From SHZI01 sp031409515 (GTDB lineage: Bacteria > Pseudomonadota > Gammaproteobacteria > Steroidobacterales > GCA-2729495): 64,000 bases of DNA. Shown here piece after piece: positions 26,564 through 35,940 of this stretch. Under the pieces are notes generated by a model. That model saw only the letters and a list, made by a program, of their open reading frames with translations. It was not told where the DNA came from and ran no database searches. Each line of letters begins with the position of its first letter. Position 1 is the first letter of the stretch. Location: positions 1 to 64,000 of the forward strand of contig JANNXJ010000045.1 of NCBI GenBank assembly GCA_031409515.1. The letters are read 5' to 3'. A program made the translations under genes and the position numbers.

Positions 26564-26591
26564 TTACGGTGCGGGGGATCGACGCTATACT
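26564..26591 (+). promoter_or_regulatory. Candidate sigma-70 promoter for glyQS
   Basis: TTACGG at 26564-26569 and TATACT at 26586-26591, 16 bp apart, lie about 30 bp before the glyQ TTG. This is a reasonable housekeeping promoter divergent from glnA. Confidence 0.5.
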
Positions 26592-26620
26592 GCCGCGCCC
26601 TCCGCCCTCGGACTTTCCGC

Positions 26621-27562
26621 TTGACTCAGTCGCGACGCCCCCGGACGTTTCAGGACCTGATCCTGGCGTTGCAGCGCTACTGGGCCGACCAGGGTTGCGT
26701 CATCCTGCAGCCCTACGACATGCCGGTGGGCGCCGGCACCTTTCACCCCGCGACCTTTCTCCGCGCAATCGGACCGGAACCCTGGAGCGCGGCCTACGTC
26801 CAGCCGAGCAGGCGCCCGACGGACGGGCGCTACGGCGAGAATCCCAACCGGCTCCAGCACTACTACCAGTTTCAGGTCGTCATAAAGCCGTCGCCGCTGG
26901 AGATCCAGCAGCTGTATCTGGACTCCCTGCGAGCGCTGGACATCGATCCTCTGGTCCACGACCTGCGCTTCGTCGAGGACAACTGGGAGTCCCCCACGCT
27001 GGGTGCCTGGGGTCTCGGCTGGGAGGTCTGGCTGAACGGCATGGAGGTCACACAGTTCACTTACTTCCAGCAGGTTGGTGGCCTGGATTGCCGGCCCGTG
27101 ACCGGGGAGATCACCTATGGCCTGGAGCGGATTGCCATGTACCTGCAGGGCGTGGCTAGCGTCTACGATCTGACCTGGGCCAACGGCCCGCGGGGCCGCG
27201 TAACCTACGGGGACGTGTTTCACCAGAACGAGGTCGAGATGTCCCGCTACAACTTTGAGGCGGCGGATACCACTGTCCTCGTGCCGCGCTTCGACGCCGC
27301 CGAACGGGCCTGCCGTTCACTCATTGAGGCTGGCCTCACGCTGCCTGCCTACGAGCAGGTTCTGGACGCCTCCCACACCTTCAACCTGCTGGATGCCCGC
27401 CGGGCGATTTCGGTCAGCGAGCGCCAGCGCTATATCCTCCGCGTGCGGGAGATGGCCCGGTCAGTGGCCCAGGCCTACCAGGACAGCCGCGCCGCACTGG
27501 GCTTCCCTCTTCTGGCCCGGTCTCAGGCCGGGTTGCCCGCTGCCGCTCCCGCGGCGCTTTGA
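26621..27562 (+). CDS. glyQ: Glycine-tRNA ligase alpha subunit
   Basis: This is the catalytic subunit of tetrameric glycyl-tRNA synthetase. The 313 residues start with TTG and include TFQDLILALQRYWADQGC, LQPYDMPVGAGTFHPAT and YVQPSRRPTDGRYGENPNR. The class IIc motifs VEDNWESPTLGAWGLGWEVW and EITYGLERIAMYLQ follow. An in-frame upstream extension is not conserved. It precedes glyS by 23 bp. Confidence 0.96.
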   Translation: MTQSRRPRTFQDLILALQRYWADQGCVILQPYDMPVGAGTFHPATFLRAIGPEPWSAAYVQPSRRPTDGRYGENPNRLQHYYQFQVVIKPSPLEIQQLYLDSLRALDIDPLVHDLRFVEDNWESPTLGAWGLGWEVWLNGMEVTQFTYFQQVGGLDCRPVTGEITYGLERIAMYLQGVASVYDLTWANGPRGRVTYGDVFHQNEVEMSRYNFEAADTTVLVPRFDAAERACRSLIEAGLTLPAYEQVLDASHTFNLLDARRAISVSERQRYILRVREMARSVAQAYQDSRAALGFPLLARSQAGLPAAAPAAL

Positions 27563-27585
27563 TCGTCAGACGGCAGACCAGCACC

Positions 27586-29694
27586 ATGCCAGCGACTGCG
27601 GATTTTCTCGTCGAGATTGGCACGGAAGAGCTGCCGCCAAAGTCGTTGTCGGACCTGGAGCGGGCTTTCGCTGCGCAGCTACTCACCGGTTTGCACGGAG
27701 CCGGACTTGGCTTTACCCGGCTGGACTCCTTCGCGACGCCGCGCCGACTGGCGATTCTGGTCAACGGCCTGGAGCTTGAGCAGCCCCTGCAGAAGATTGA
27801 GAAACGCGGCCCGCCGGTGACTGTGGCGTTTGGCGCGGATGGCAAACCAACGCGCGCCGCCCTGGCTTTTGCCGAAGGGTGCGGCGTCCGGATGGAAGAC
27901 CTCGGGCGAACCGAAACTCCGAAGGGTGCCTGGTTGTTTCACAGTGGGGAGTCGCCGGGACGGCCGGCAGCGGAACTGCTGCCCGGCATCGTGCAGGCCG
28001 CCCTGGCTGCCCTGCCCATCCCCCGACGCATGCGCTGGGGCAGCGGCGATGCCGAGTTTGTGCGACCCGTGCATTGGGTCGTGCTGTTGCTGGGCGAGGC
28101 GCTACTCACCACGCCTCTGTTCGGTATCACTCCCCAGCGCAAGACCCGGGGCCATCGCTTCCATGCGCCCGAGGATCTGACTATTGGTCTGCCGGCGGAC
28201 TATCCGGCATTGCTCCGGGAGCGGGGCAAGGTCATCCCCGAGTTCGCCCTGCGCCGGGAGCGGGTCCGGGAGCTGGCTGACGCGGCTGCACGGGAAGCGG
28301 GCGGCCAGGCGCTCTACAGCGAAGCGTTACTGGACGAGGTTACGGGGCTCGTGGAGTGGCCGGTGGCCATCACGGGACGTTTCGACGCGCAGTTTCTGCG
28401 GCTGCCGGTCGAGGTTCTGGTCGCGACGCTGCAGGGCCATCAGCGCTACTTTCCGCTCAGGGACGGGGCGGGGAAGCTGTTGCCCGCGTTTGTCACCCTG
28501 GCCAATATCGAGAGCCGGGATCCGGACCAGGTGCGTCAGGGTAATGAGCGGGTCGTGCTGCCCCGGCTGGCTGATGCCGCTTTCTTCTGGGATCAGGACC
28601 GCAAGATGTCCCTGGCAGCCCGGGCAGAACGGCTAGACACCGTCGTCTTCCAGCACGGTCTCGGGAGTCTGGCGGACCGGTCCCGTCGGGTGGCGAAGCT
28701 CGGCAGCGCAGTCGCCGGGGCTCTCGGCCAGGACGTCGCCGTGGTGGAGCGCGCCGCCTTGCTGGCCAAGGCCGATCTGCTGACCGCGCTGGTGGGTGAG
28801 TTCCCGGAGCTTCAGGGTCGCATGGGCTATCACTACGCCATCCACGACGGCGAAGCCGCACCGGTCGCCACCGCCATTGAAGAGCAGTACCTGCCCCGCC
28901 ACGCGGGCGATCGGCTGCCGTCGACAACCGGGGGGCGGGCACTCGCCATTGCGGACCGGGCGGATTCCCTCGCGGGCGTGTTCGCTCTCGGCAAGAGGCC
29001 CAGCGGCACCAAGGATCCTTTTGGACTGCGCCGGGCGGCGCTGGGACTGTTGCGGATTCTGGTTGAAGACGGCGTGGATCTGGACCTGCCGCTACTTCTG
29101 TCCCGGGCAATTGCCCTCCAGCCTGTGACCGTCAAGGATCCGGAGAGCCTGGCCAGCGAGTTGTATGACTTTATCGTCGAGCGCGGGCGTGCCTGGTATC
29201 TCGATGGCCTGGCACCCGCCTTGCCGGCCGGGGCTGTCACCGCTGCTGTCTTTGAGGCGGTCCGGCTGAGGCGCCCTGGATCCCCGGTGGATTTCCACGC
29301 GCGCCTGCTTGGCGTCCGGGCGTTCCTGGGTCTCGCAGAAGCAGAGGGTCTGGCCGTAGCCAACAAGCGCATCGCCAACATCCTCAAGACGGCAGTTGAG
29401 GGCGATTACCAGGTTGATCAGGCGCTGTTTGAGTTCGCCGAAGAGGGAGCCTTGCATGCCGCCATCGAGAAGGTGGCCGGCACCCATCGCCGGCACGTAG
29501 ACCAGCGGGACTATCGCCAGGCGCTGCAGGACCTGGCCGCTCTCAAGGGCCCCGTGGATGGTTTCTTTGCGGCGGTGCTGGTGATGGCCCCGGCGCCGGC
29601 GTTGCGCAACAACCGGCTCGCGCAACTTCGCCGGCTGCGGGGTCTGTTTCTGGATGTTGCCGATCTGTCCTGCCTGGCTACGCCCAGCAGCTGA
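27586..29694 (+). CDS. glyS: Glycine-tRNA ligase beta subunit
   Basis: This subunit completes the alpha2beta2 enzyme and binds the tRNA. The 702 residues begin DFLVEIGTEELPPKSL and contain an HD-like central region (KADLLTALVGEFPELQGRMGYHY, shown in part) and a C-terminal anticodon-binding helix bundle. I chose the ATG at 27586. The next gene, gmhB, follows at 24 bp. Confidence 0.97.
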   Translation: MPATADFLVEIGTEELPPKSLSDLERAFAAQLLTGLHGAGLGFTRLDSFATPRRLAILVNGLELEQPLQKIEKRGPPVTVAFGADGKPTRAALAFAEGCGVRMEDLGRTETPKGAWLFHSGESPGRPAAELLPGIVQAALAALPIPRRMRWGSGDAEFVRPVHWVVLLLGEALLTTPLFGITPQRKTRGHRFHAPEDLTIGLPADYPALLRERGKVIPEFALRRERVRELADAAAREAGGQALYSEALLDEVTGLVEWPVAITGRFDAQFLRLPVEVLVATLQGHQRYFPLRDGAGKLLPAFVTLANIESRDPDQVRQGNERVVLPRLADAAFFWDQDRKMSLAARAERLDTVVFQHGLGSLADRSRRVAKLGSAVAGALGQDVAVVERAALLAKADLLTALVGEFPELQGRMGYHYAIHDGEAAPVATAIEEQYLPRHAGDRLPSTTGGRALAIADRADSLAGVFALGKRPSGTKDPFGLRRAALGLLRILVEDGVDLDLPLLLSRAIALQPVTVKDPESLASELYDFIVERGRAWYLDGLAPALPAGAVTAAVFEAVRLRRPGSPVDFHARLLGVRAFLGLAEAEGLAVANKRIANILKTAVEGDYQVDQALFEFAEEGALHAAIEKVAGTHRRHVDQRDYRQALQDLAALKGPVDGFFAAVLVMAPAPALRNNRLAQLRRLRGLFLDVADLSCLATPSS

Positions 29695-29718
29695 GATCGC
29701 CGGGCCCCATCCCGAGCA

Positions 29719-30285
29719 GTGGCCACTGGCACACAGCCCCGTCTGGTCATCCTGGATCGGGATGGCGTGATCAACCGGGAATCCCCGGACTTCATCCGCA
29801 CCCCCGATGAGTGGCTGCCAGTTCCTGGCAGCATCGGGGCCATCTCAGCGCTTACCCGGGCGGGATTCACGGTCGTGGTCGCGAGCAACCAGTCCGGTGT
29901 GGGTCGCGGCCTGTTCAGCGCCGACACACTGGCCGCGATCCACGCCCGGATGACGCAAGCAGTGGAAGCTGCCGGCGGCCGGCTGGCCGGAATCTTCTTC
30001 TGCCCCCACCGCCCGGAGGACGGCTGCGCTTGCCGCAAACCGCTGCCCGGTTTGCTCCGGCAGATCGAAGCACGCTTCGGCGTCACCCTTGCTGGCGTAC
30101 CCTGCATTGGCGACTCCCGCCGGGATCTTGAGGCGGCCTGGCAGGTCGGAGCCCGGGCAATTCTGGTGCGGACTGGGAATGGTGCGCAGACCGAGCAGGG
30201 CCTGCAGGCAGGTGCGGCTGTCGAGGTGTTCCCCGACCTGGCGGCAGCAGCACGGCAACTGATCGACGAGCAGGTGGCGTCCTGA
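29719..30285 (+). CDS. gmhB: D-glycero-beta-D-manno-heptose 1,7-bisphosphate 7-phosphatase
   Basis: This HAD phosphatase acts in the synthesis of ADP-heptose for the LPS inner core. The 188 residues carry the nucleophile motif LDRDGVINRES, ASNQSGVGRG, the zinc-binding Cys/His set CPHRPEDGCACRKPLPG and GDSRRDLEAA. It starts with GTG. Its stop overlaps the plsC start as TGATG. The position after glyS matches Pseudomonas-type gene order. Confidence 0.95.
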   Translation: MATGTQPRLVILDRDGVINRESPDFIRTPDEWLPVPGSIGAISALTRAGFTVVVASNQSGVGRGLFSADTLAAIHARMTQAVEAAGGRLAGIFFCPHRPEDGCACRKPLPGLLRQIEARFGVTLAGVPCIGDSRRDLEAAWQVGARAILVRTGNGAQTEQGLQAGAAVEVFPDLAAAARQLIDEQVAS

Positions 30286-31007
30286 TGCTCCTCCTCAGGT
30301 CGGTGCTGTTCACCGTACTCGTGTCCCTGAGTGTCGTGCTCTGGAGCATCGTCGTAGTGATCGGCCGGCTTTGGGGCGACAGGGTCTCCTACTCACTCGT
30401 TATCGCCTGGATTCGCGGCGTCTTCTGGCTCCTGCAGAAGCTCTGTGGCCTCAACTATCGGGTCGAAGGCAGGGAGAACATCCCGGCAAGGAATGCGGTG
30501 GTCCTGCTCAAACACTCCTCCGCCTACGAAACCCTGGTGCAGTTTCTTATGTTTCCCCGCCAGTGCTGGGTCGTGAAGCGGGAATTGCTCTGGGGCCCGT
30601 TTCTGGGCTGGGCAGTGGCGGCAATCAGTCCTATTGCCATTGATCGGGGCGCAGGCCAGCAGGCCGTTGCACAGGTGCTGGCCAAGGGCACCGCCCGCCT
30701 CGAACAAGGTCACTGGGTGATGATCTTTCCGGAGGGTACGCGGATGCCACCGGGCACTACCCGGCGCTATGGCATCAGTGGCGTCTTGTTGGCCCAGGCC
30801 GCTGGCCGGCTGCTGGTGCCAGTGGCCCACGATGCGGGCGACTTCTGGCCACGGCGGGGTTGGCGCAAACGCCCAGGCACCGTGACTTTCCGCATTGGCC
30901 CGGCCGTGGACCCAGCGGGTCAGGAGCCCCGCAAGGTCAACGCGCAGATCCAGGCCTGGATTGAAGCCCAGGTGGCAGAACTGCGGAGCGCCGGATCAGA
31001 GCACTAG
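30285..31007 (+). CDS. plsC: 1-acylglycerol-3-phosphate acyltransferase
   Basis: This membrane enzyme makes phosphatidic acid. The 240 residues have an N-terminal membrane helix, the catalytic LLKHSSAYET motif and FPEGTRM. The catalytic box is H-x4-E, a variant seen in this subgroup in place of H-x4-D. It is translationally coupled to gmhB and ends 4 bp inside the convergent gyrB. Confidence 0.92.
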   Translation: MLLLRSVLFTVLVSLSVVLWSIVVVIGRLWGDRVSYSLVIAWIRGVFWLLQKLCGLNYRVEGRENIPARNAVVLLKHSSAYETLVQFLMFPRQCWVVKRELLWGPFLGWAVAAISPIAIDRGAGQQAVAQVLAKGTARLEQGHWVMIFPEGTRMPPGTTRRYGISGVLLAQAAGRLLVPVAHDAGDFWPRRGWRKRPGTVTFRIGPAVDPAGQEPRKVNAQIQAWIEAQVAELRSAGSEH

Positions 31008-33421
31008 ACGTCGAGGTTCTCGGCGGCCAGCGCGTTGCGCTCGATGAACTCCCGGCGAGGCTCAACCTGATCACCCATCAGTGTCGTAAAGACCTCGTCG
31101 GCTGCCACGGCGTCTTCGATGCGCACCTGGAGGAGACGACGGGTGGCGGGATTGACGGTGGTCTCCCACAGCTGCTCCGGATTCATTTCACCAAGGCCCT
31201 TGTAGCGCTGGATAGTCTGGCCCCGGCGCGCCTCGGCCATCAGCCATTCCATAGCGTCGCGAAAACTGGCGGCGTCCCGGCGCTGTTCACCCCGCACCAC
31301 GTAGCCATCGGCGTCAACCAGACCGTGCAGGCTGTTGCCGAGATCGGCGATCTTGCGGTACTCGGGAGACGCGAAGAAGCGCAGTGGCAGTTCGGCCCGC
31401 TCATCAACCCCGTGCCGGGCGCGAAGGATGCCGAAGCCCTGGACCCCTTCCTCGTTCTCAGAAAGTTCGACCCGATAGACCACGCCACCGGCATCCGGTG
31501 CTGCCGCGAGGGACCTTTGGAGTCCTGCTGCCCACTCGGTAAGCCAGGCACGATCGGTGTGCCGGGCGGGGATCATCTCGGGCTGGAACAGCAATTGTTC
31601 GAGGACGCGGGGGTCGTAGCGGCGCGCGATCCGCTGGATCACGGCGGTGACGAGAATGAACTGTTCTGCAATGGTCCGTAGTGCCTCGCCCTGGAGAGGC
31701 AGGTCCCGGGGGTTCGCATGCAGGGCCGCGCCGTCCAGAGCGGACCGGAGCAACAGGGTGTTCAGCTCCACATCGTCCTTGACGTAGGTTTCCTGCTTGC
31801 CCCGCTTGACCTTGTAGAGAGGCGGTTGCGCGATATAGATGTGGCCGCGCTCCACCAGCTGGGGCATCTGCCGGTAGAAGAACGTCAGCAGGAGGGTGCG
31901 GATGTGGGAGCCGTCCACGTCGGCGTCCGTCATGATGATAATTCGGTGATAGCGCAGTTTGTCCGGATCGAAATCCTCCCGGCCGATGCCGCAGCCGAGC
32001 GCCGTGATCAGGGTGCCGACCTCTGCGGAGGCCAGCATTTTGTCGAAGCGGGCTTTCTCAACGTTCAGGATTTTTCCCTTGAGGGGGAGCACCGCCTGGG
32101 TGCGTCGGTCCCGGCCCTGTTTCGCCGAACCGCCTGCGGAGTCGCCCTCGACCAGGAACAGTTCGGACAGCGCCGGATCCTTCTCCTGGCAGTCGGCCAG
32201 CTTGCCGGGCAGGCCCGCGATATCCAGCGCCCCCTTGCGGCGGGTCATTTCCCGTGCCTTGCGCGCGGCTTCCCGGGCACGCGCCGCATCAATCAGCTTG
32301 GCAGCGACAATCTTGGCTTCGGCCGGGTGCTCGAGCAGAAACGCCTCGAGGTACTCGGCCACCATCGTCTCCACAGCGGCTTTGACCTCCGAGGAAACGA
32401 GCTTGTCCTTGGTCTGGGACGAGAATTTCGGATCTGGCAGCTTCACCGAGAGCACCGCGGTGAGGCCCTCGCGGGCGTCGTCCCCGGTGGTGGCAACCTT
32501 TTCCTTACGGGACGTGAGCTCTTTCTCGATGTAGGTGTTAAGCGTGCGGGTCAGCGCAGCGCGGAAGCCGGAGAGGTGCGTGCCCCCATCTTTCTGGGGA
32601 ATGTTGTTCGTGTAGCAGAACATGTTCTCCTGGTACCCGTCGTTCCACTGCAGGGCGCACTCAACGGTGATCAGGTCGACCGTGCGGGTGAAGTAGATGA
32701 CGCTGCCATGGATCGGCTGCTTGTTCCGATTCAGGTGGACGACGAACGCCTTGATGCCCCCTTCGAACTCGAAGACGTCTTCCTTCCCGTCCCGTTCGTC
32801 CAACAGATGGATACGAACGCCCTGGTTAAGGAAGGAGAGCTCCCGCAGCCGCTTGGCCAGGATGTCGTAGTGAAACTGGATGTTGGTGAAAATCTCCGGG
32901 CTCGGCCGGAACCGGATGACGGTTCCCCGGCGCTTGGTCTCGCCGACCACGGCCAGATCGGCCTCGGGCTCGCCCAGCCGGTAGCGCTGCTGGTGGGTTC
33001 GACCTTCCCGATGGATGGTCAGGTCCAGGGTCTCGGACAGGGCATTGACGACGGACACGCCGACGCCATGGAGGCCGCCGGAGACCTTGTAGGAGTTGCT
33101 GTCGAACTTACCGCCCGCGTGGAGGACGGTCATGATCACCTCGGCGGCGGACTTGCCCTCCTCCGGGTGGAGATCTACGGGGATCCCGCGCCCATCGTCG
33201 GTGACTGTGACGGCTTCGTTCGCGTGGATGGTGACGGTGATATTGGTGCAGAACCCGGCGAGGGCCTCATCGATGGCGTTATCGACCACCTCAAACACCA
33301 TGTGATGGAGACCGGTGCCGTCATCGGTGTCGCCGATGTACATGCCGGGGCGTTTGCGGACAGCGTCGAGGCCCCGTAAGACCTTGATATTACTGGAGTC
33401 GTAGCGTTCTGAATCAACCAT
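31004..33421 (-). CDS. gyrB: DNA gyrase subunit B
   Basis: This is the ATPase subunit of the supercoiling enzyme. The 805 residues contain the GHKL fold (EVVDNAIDEALAGFC, DGRGIPVDLHPEEG, GGLHGVGVSVVNALS), the TOPRIM region EGDSAGGSAKQGRDR and IMTDADVDGSHIRTLLLTFF, and a C-terminal GLGEMNPEQLWETT. The length fits the gammaproteobacterial form with its long insertion in the C-terminal half. It is the last gene of dnaA-dnaN-recF-gyrB. Confidence 0.98.
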   Translation of the reverse strand: MVDSERYDSSNIKVLRGLDAVRKRPGMYIGDTDDGTGLHHMVFEVVDNAIDEALAGFCTNITVTIHANEAVTVTDDGRGIPVDLHPEEGKSAAEVIMTVLHAGGKFDSNSYKVSGGLHGVGVSVVNALSETLDLTIHREGRTHQQRYRLGEPEADLAVVGETKRRGTVIRFRPSPEIFTNIQFHYDILAKRLRELSFLNQGVRIHLLDERDGKEDVFEFEGGIKAFVVHLNRNKQPIHGSVIYFTRTVDLITVECALQWNDGYQENMFCYTNNIPQKDGGTHLSGFRAALTRTLNTYIEKELTSRKEKVATTGDDAREGLTAVLSVKLPDPKFSSQTKDKLVSSEVKAAVETMVAEYLEAFLLEHPAEAKIVAAKLIDAARAREAARKAREMTRRKGALDIAGLPGKLADCQEKDPALSELFLVEGDSAGGSAKQGRDRRTQAVLPLKGKILNVEKARFDKMLASAEVGTLITALGCGIGREDFDPDKLRYHRIIIMTDADVDGSHIRTLLLTFFYRQMPQLVERGHIYIAQPPLYKVKRGKQETYVKDDVELNTLLLRSALDGAALHANPRDLPLQGEALRTIAEQFILVTAVIQRIARRYDPRVLEQLLFQPEMIPARHTDRAWLTEWAAGLQRSLAAAPDAGGVVYRVELSENEEGVQGFGILRARHGVDERAELPLRFFASPEYRKIADLGNSLHGLVDADGYVVRGEQRRDAASFRDAMEWLMAEARRGQTIQRYKGLGEMNPEQLWETTVNPATRRLLQVRIEDAVAADEVFTTLMGDQVEPRREFIERNALAAENLDV

Positions 33422-33437
33422 GAAGGACCCCGGATTA

Positions 33438-34538
33438 CTAACCAGAAATTATAGCAAAACTGGCGGCTCCAGCGCGTTCCACGTGAAACGTGTGGGCATC
33501 TTTCGGCAACGGGACGGCGGTGGGATCCAGGGACGTCACAAAGGATTGGGCCGGCACCTCAGCAACGACTTCGAGAAGGCGAGCTAGATTTCCCCGGTCC
33601 AGGTCGGCACCAGGTTCATCCAGAAGCAGGACTACGGTCTGGGCACGGCTGGTGGAAACCAACTGGACCTGGGCCAGAGTCAGGGCGGCAACGACCAGCT
33701 TTTCCTGACCCCGGGAGACCGTGTCACGGGCCCGACGGGTGTGGAGCGTGATCCGGAAGTCTGCCCGGTGGGGACCCAGGCTACTGCTTCCCAACTGAAG
33801 ATCCCGTTCCCGACTCCCGACCAACGCCTCGCCGAGGCTGCTGCCGTCGCTCCAGCCAGGCAGGTAGCCCAACTCAATCTCGGCACCAGCGCCCAGCAGT
33901 CTGGCCCCGACTTCCTGGACAGCGGGTTGCCACTGGGCCATCAGGCTCCGGCGGCATTGATCCACCACCAGACCGTCGGCAACGAGGCTGTCATCCCAGT
34001 GCCACGCCGCTGCTGCGTTGCGGGCTTTAAGGGCAGCGTTGCGCTGCTGCAGGGACCGGCGATAGCGCTGCCAGGCTGGCAGAAACGAGGGTTCCACGTG
34101 GAACACGCCCCAATCCAGGAACTGGCGCCGTCCTGCTGGCGGCCCGCTGACAAGCTCGTGACTGGCGGGTTCCAGGATCTGCACCGGCAGGGCCCGGGCC
34201 AGGTCAGCCCGGGTTCCGGCTGCCCCATCAACCCGGATCGTGGAGCCCTCAGATCGGGAAACCTCCAAGCCCACCCGGCTGGCAAGGCCCACACCCACCC
34301 GCCCAAACAAGGTGCAGCGCTCGGCCTCAAAACGAATGGCGGCTTCCGCCCTGGCAGCCCGAAAGGAACTGCCCCGGCCCAGAAAGTAAAGGGCCTCCAG
34401 GATGCTGGTCTTGCCGGAAGCATTACTCCCGGCGATAAGGTTAAAGCCCGGGCCCGGCTGAAGCCGGGCCGTCTCGAAGCATCTGAAGGACCCGAGCTGG
34501 ACCTCGGCGATGACCGGGGCCGGAGCGGGCACTTTCAC
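33438..34538 (-). CDS. recF: DNA replication and repair protein RecF
   Basis: RecF loads RecA at gapped DNA. The 366-residue SMC-like ATPase has Walker A AGSNASGKTSILEAL, RRQFLDWGVFHVEP, the signature SRGQEKL and Walker B LLLDEPGADLD. The start is GTG at 34538, one base after dnaN. It is in the standard oriC operon. Confidence 0.95.
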   Translation of the reverse strand: MKVPAPAPVIAEVQLGSFRCFETARLQPGPGFNLIAGSNASGKTSILEALYFLGRGSSFRAARAEAAIRFEAERCTLFGRVGVGLASRVGLEVSRSEGSTIRVDGAAGTRADLARALPVQILEPASHELVSGPPAGRRQFLDWGVFHVEPSFLPAWQRYRRSLQQRNAALKARNAAAAWHWDDSLVADGLVVDQCRRSLMAQWQPAVQEVGARLLGAGAEIELGYLPGWSDGSSLGEALVGSRERDLQLGSSSLGPHRADFRITLHTRRARDTVSRGQEKLVVAALTLAQVQLVSTSRAQTVVLLLDEPGADLDRGNLARLLEVVAEVPAQSFVTSLDPTAVPLPKDAHTFHVERAGAASFAIISG

Positions 34539-34539
34539 C

Positions 34540-35661
34540 TCAGAGCCGCATGGGCATCACGACGTACCGGGACTGGACCGAACCGACGCCGCTGATCAGG
34601 CAGCTGCTATTGGCGTCGACGAAGCCCAGCTCTACCTGCTCGCCATCCACGGCCGCGATGGCGTCCAGGAGGTAATTAACGTTAAAGCCGATTTCCAGAG
34701 GCTGACCCTTGTACTCGACTTCGATTTCGTCCCGGGCCTCCTCCTGATCCGGGTTGTTCGCCTGCACCCGGAGGGTAGCGTCTGACAGTTCGAGCCGAAC
34801 CCCCCGATACTTCTCGTTGGACAGGATGGCCGCGCGCTGGAGCGCCTGGCGCAGGACGTCCCGGCCCGCCCGGAGGACATTGCCCTGGGGCTTCGGTATG
34901 ACCCGTTCATAATCGGGGAAACGGCCGTCAATAAGCTTCGAAGTGAAGCGAATGTCGCCGATCGTGGCGCGAACGTGGTTGCTGCTGATGGCCAGTACCA
35001 CCCCCCCATCCCCCAGCAGCAGGCGCTGCAACTCCTGGACGCCCTTCCGGGGGATAATGACCTGGTGACCTTCCGGCTTCTTGCCCTTCGCCTTGCTCGT
35101 CTGCGCTTCTATCGCCAATTCACAAAGGGCCAGGCGATGGCCGTCCGTCGCTACCGCCCGCACCAACTTCTCACCCGTCTCCAACAGGAGGCCGTTCAGG
35201 TAGTACCGGACGTCCTGCTGGGCCATGGCGAAATGGGTCTTCTCCAGCAGCTTGCGCAAATCCGGCTGGCCGAGGGAGAGGGTTTGCGCCGCTTCAACCT
35301 CCTCCACCACGGGAAACTCGGCGGCAGGCAGGGTGCCCAGCACGAACCGGGACCGTCCGGACTTGATCACGAGGCGATCGCCATCGAGTTGCACCTGCAC
35401 AGTGGCGTCATCAGGCAAGGCCCTGCAGATATCCAGCAGCTTGCGTCCCGGCACCGTCACTTCACCGGCGGAATCCGCTTTATCCAGCGGTACCCGCGCC
35501 ACGAGCTCAACCTCCAGGTCGGTCGCTGTAACAGCCAGCTCCTGGCCCCGCACCACAAAAAGTACGTTGGCGAGAATCGGCATTGTCTGTCGGCGCTCGA
35601 CGACTCCAATGACAGCCTGAACAGGCTTCAGAAGCGTGGCGCGTGAGGTGGTGAACTTCAT
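34540..35661 (-). CDS. dnaN: DNA polymerase III sliding clamp (beta)
   Basis: The beta clamp encircles DNA to give processivity. The 373 residues start MKFTTSRATLLKPVQAVIG, carry RRQTMPILANVL and end with the conserved YVVMPMRL that forms part of the partner-binding pocket. It lies between the putative origin and recF. Confidence 0.97.
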   Translation of the reverse strand: MKFTTSRATLLKPVQAVIGVVERRQTMPILANVLFVVRGQELAVTATDLEVELVARVPLDKADSAGEVTVPGRKLLDICRALPDDATVQVQLDGDRLVIKSGRSRFVLGTLPAAEFPVVEEVEAAQTLSLGQPDLRKLLEKTHFAMAQQDVRYYLNGLLLETGEKLVRAVATDGHRLALCELAIEAQTSKAKGKKPEGHQVIIPRKGVQELQRLLLGDGGVVLAISSNHVRATIGDIRFTSKLIDGRFPDYERVIPKPQGNVLRAGRDVLRQALQRAAILSNEKYRGVRLELSDATLRVQANNPDQEEARDEIEVEYKGQPLEIGFNVNYLLDAIAAVDGEQVELGFVDANSSCLISGVGSVQSRYVVMPMRL

Positions 35662-35940
35662 CCCGGCATCCTATTCAGTACGGACTCTGTAATTACTGGT
35701 CTTTAGTTTAAAGACATAGTAGTTATTATTAGCCTATGCCCCGGCTGTTGATAAACCCCATCCGGAGCTTTAAAAACCGGCCTTTTTTTCCACTTTCGCC
35801 TGTGGGGTTACCCCCGGACAGACAATGTAGCACCTGTGCACAACCTGTGTGCCGCTAACCGGCCAATAGTTATCTACAAGTTACCCACTCGCTGTGCAAC
35901 GGATATCCACGCCAGGCTCCACAACAGCACACCGCGGTCC
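35662..35940. other. Putative replication origin region (oriC)
   Basis: This 279-bp gap between dnaN and dnaA is unlike its surroundings. An AT-rich stretch at about 35687-35738 could be the unwinding element. DnaA-box-like nonamers are TGTTGATAA (35746-35754, reverse), TTATCTACA (35870-35878), TTACCCACT (35881-35889) and ATATCCACG (35903-35911). The first two differ from TTATCCACA at one position. The region may also hold the dnaN promoter. A perfect box lies on the other side of dnaA. Confidence 0.6.
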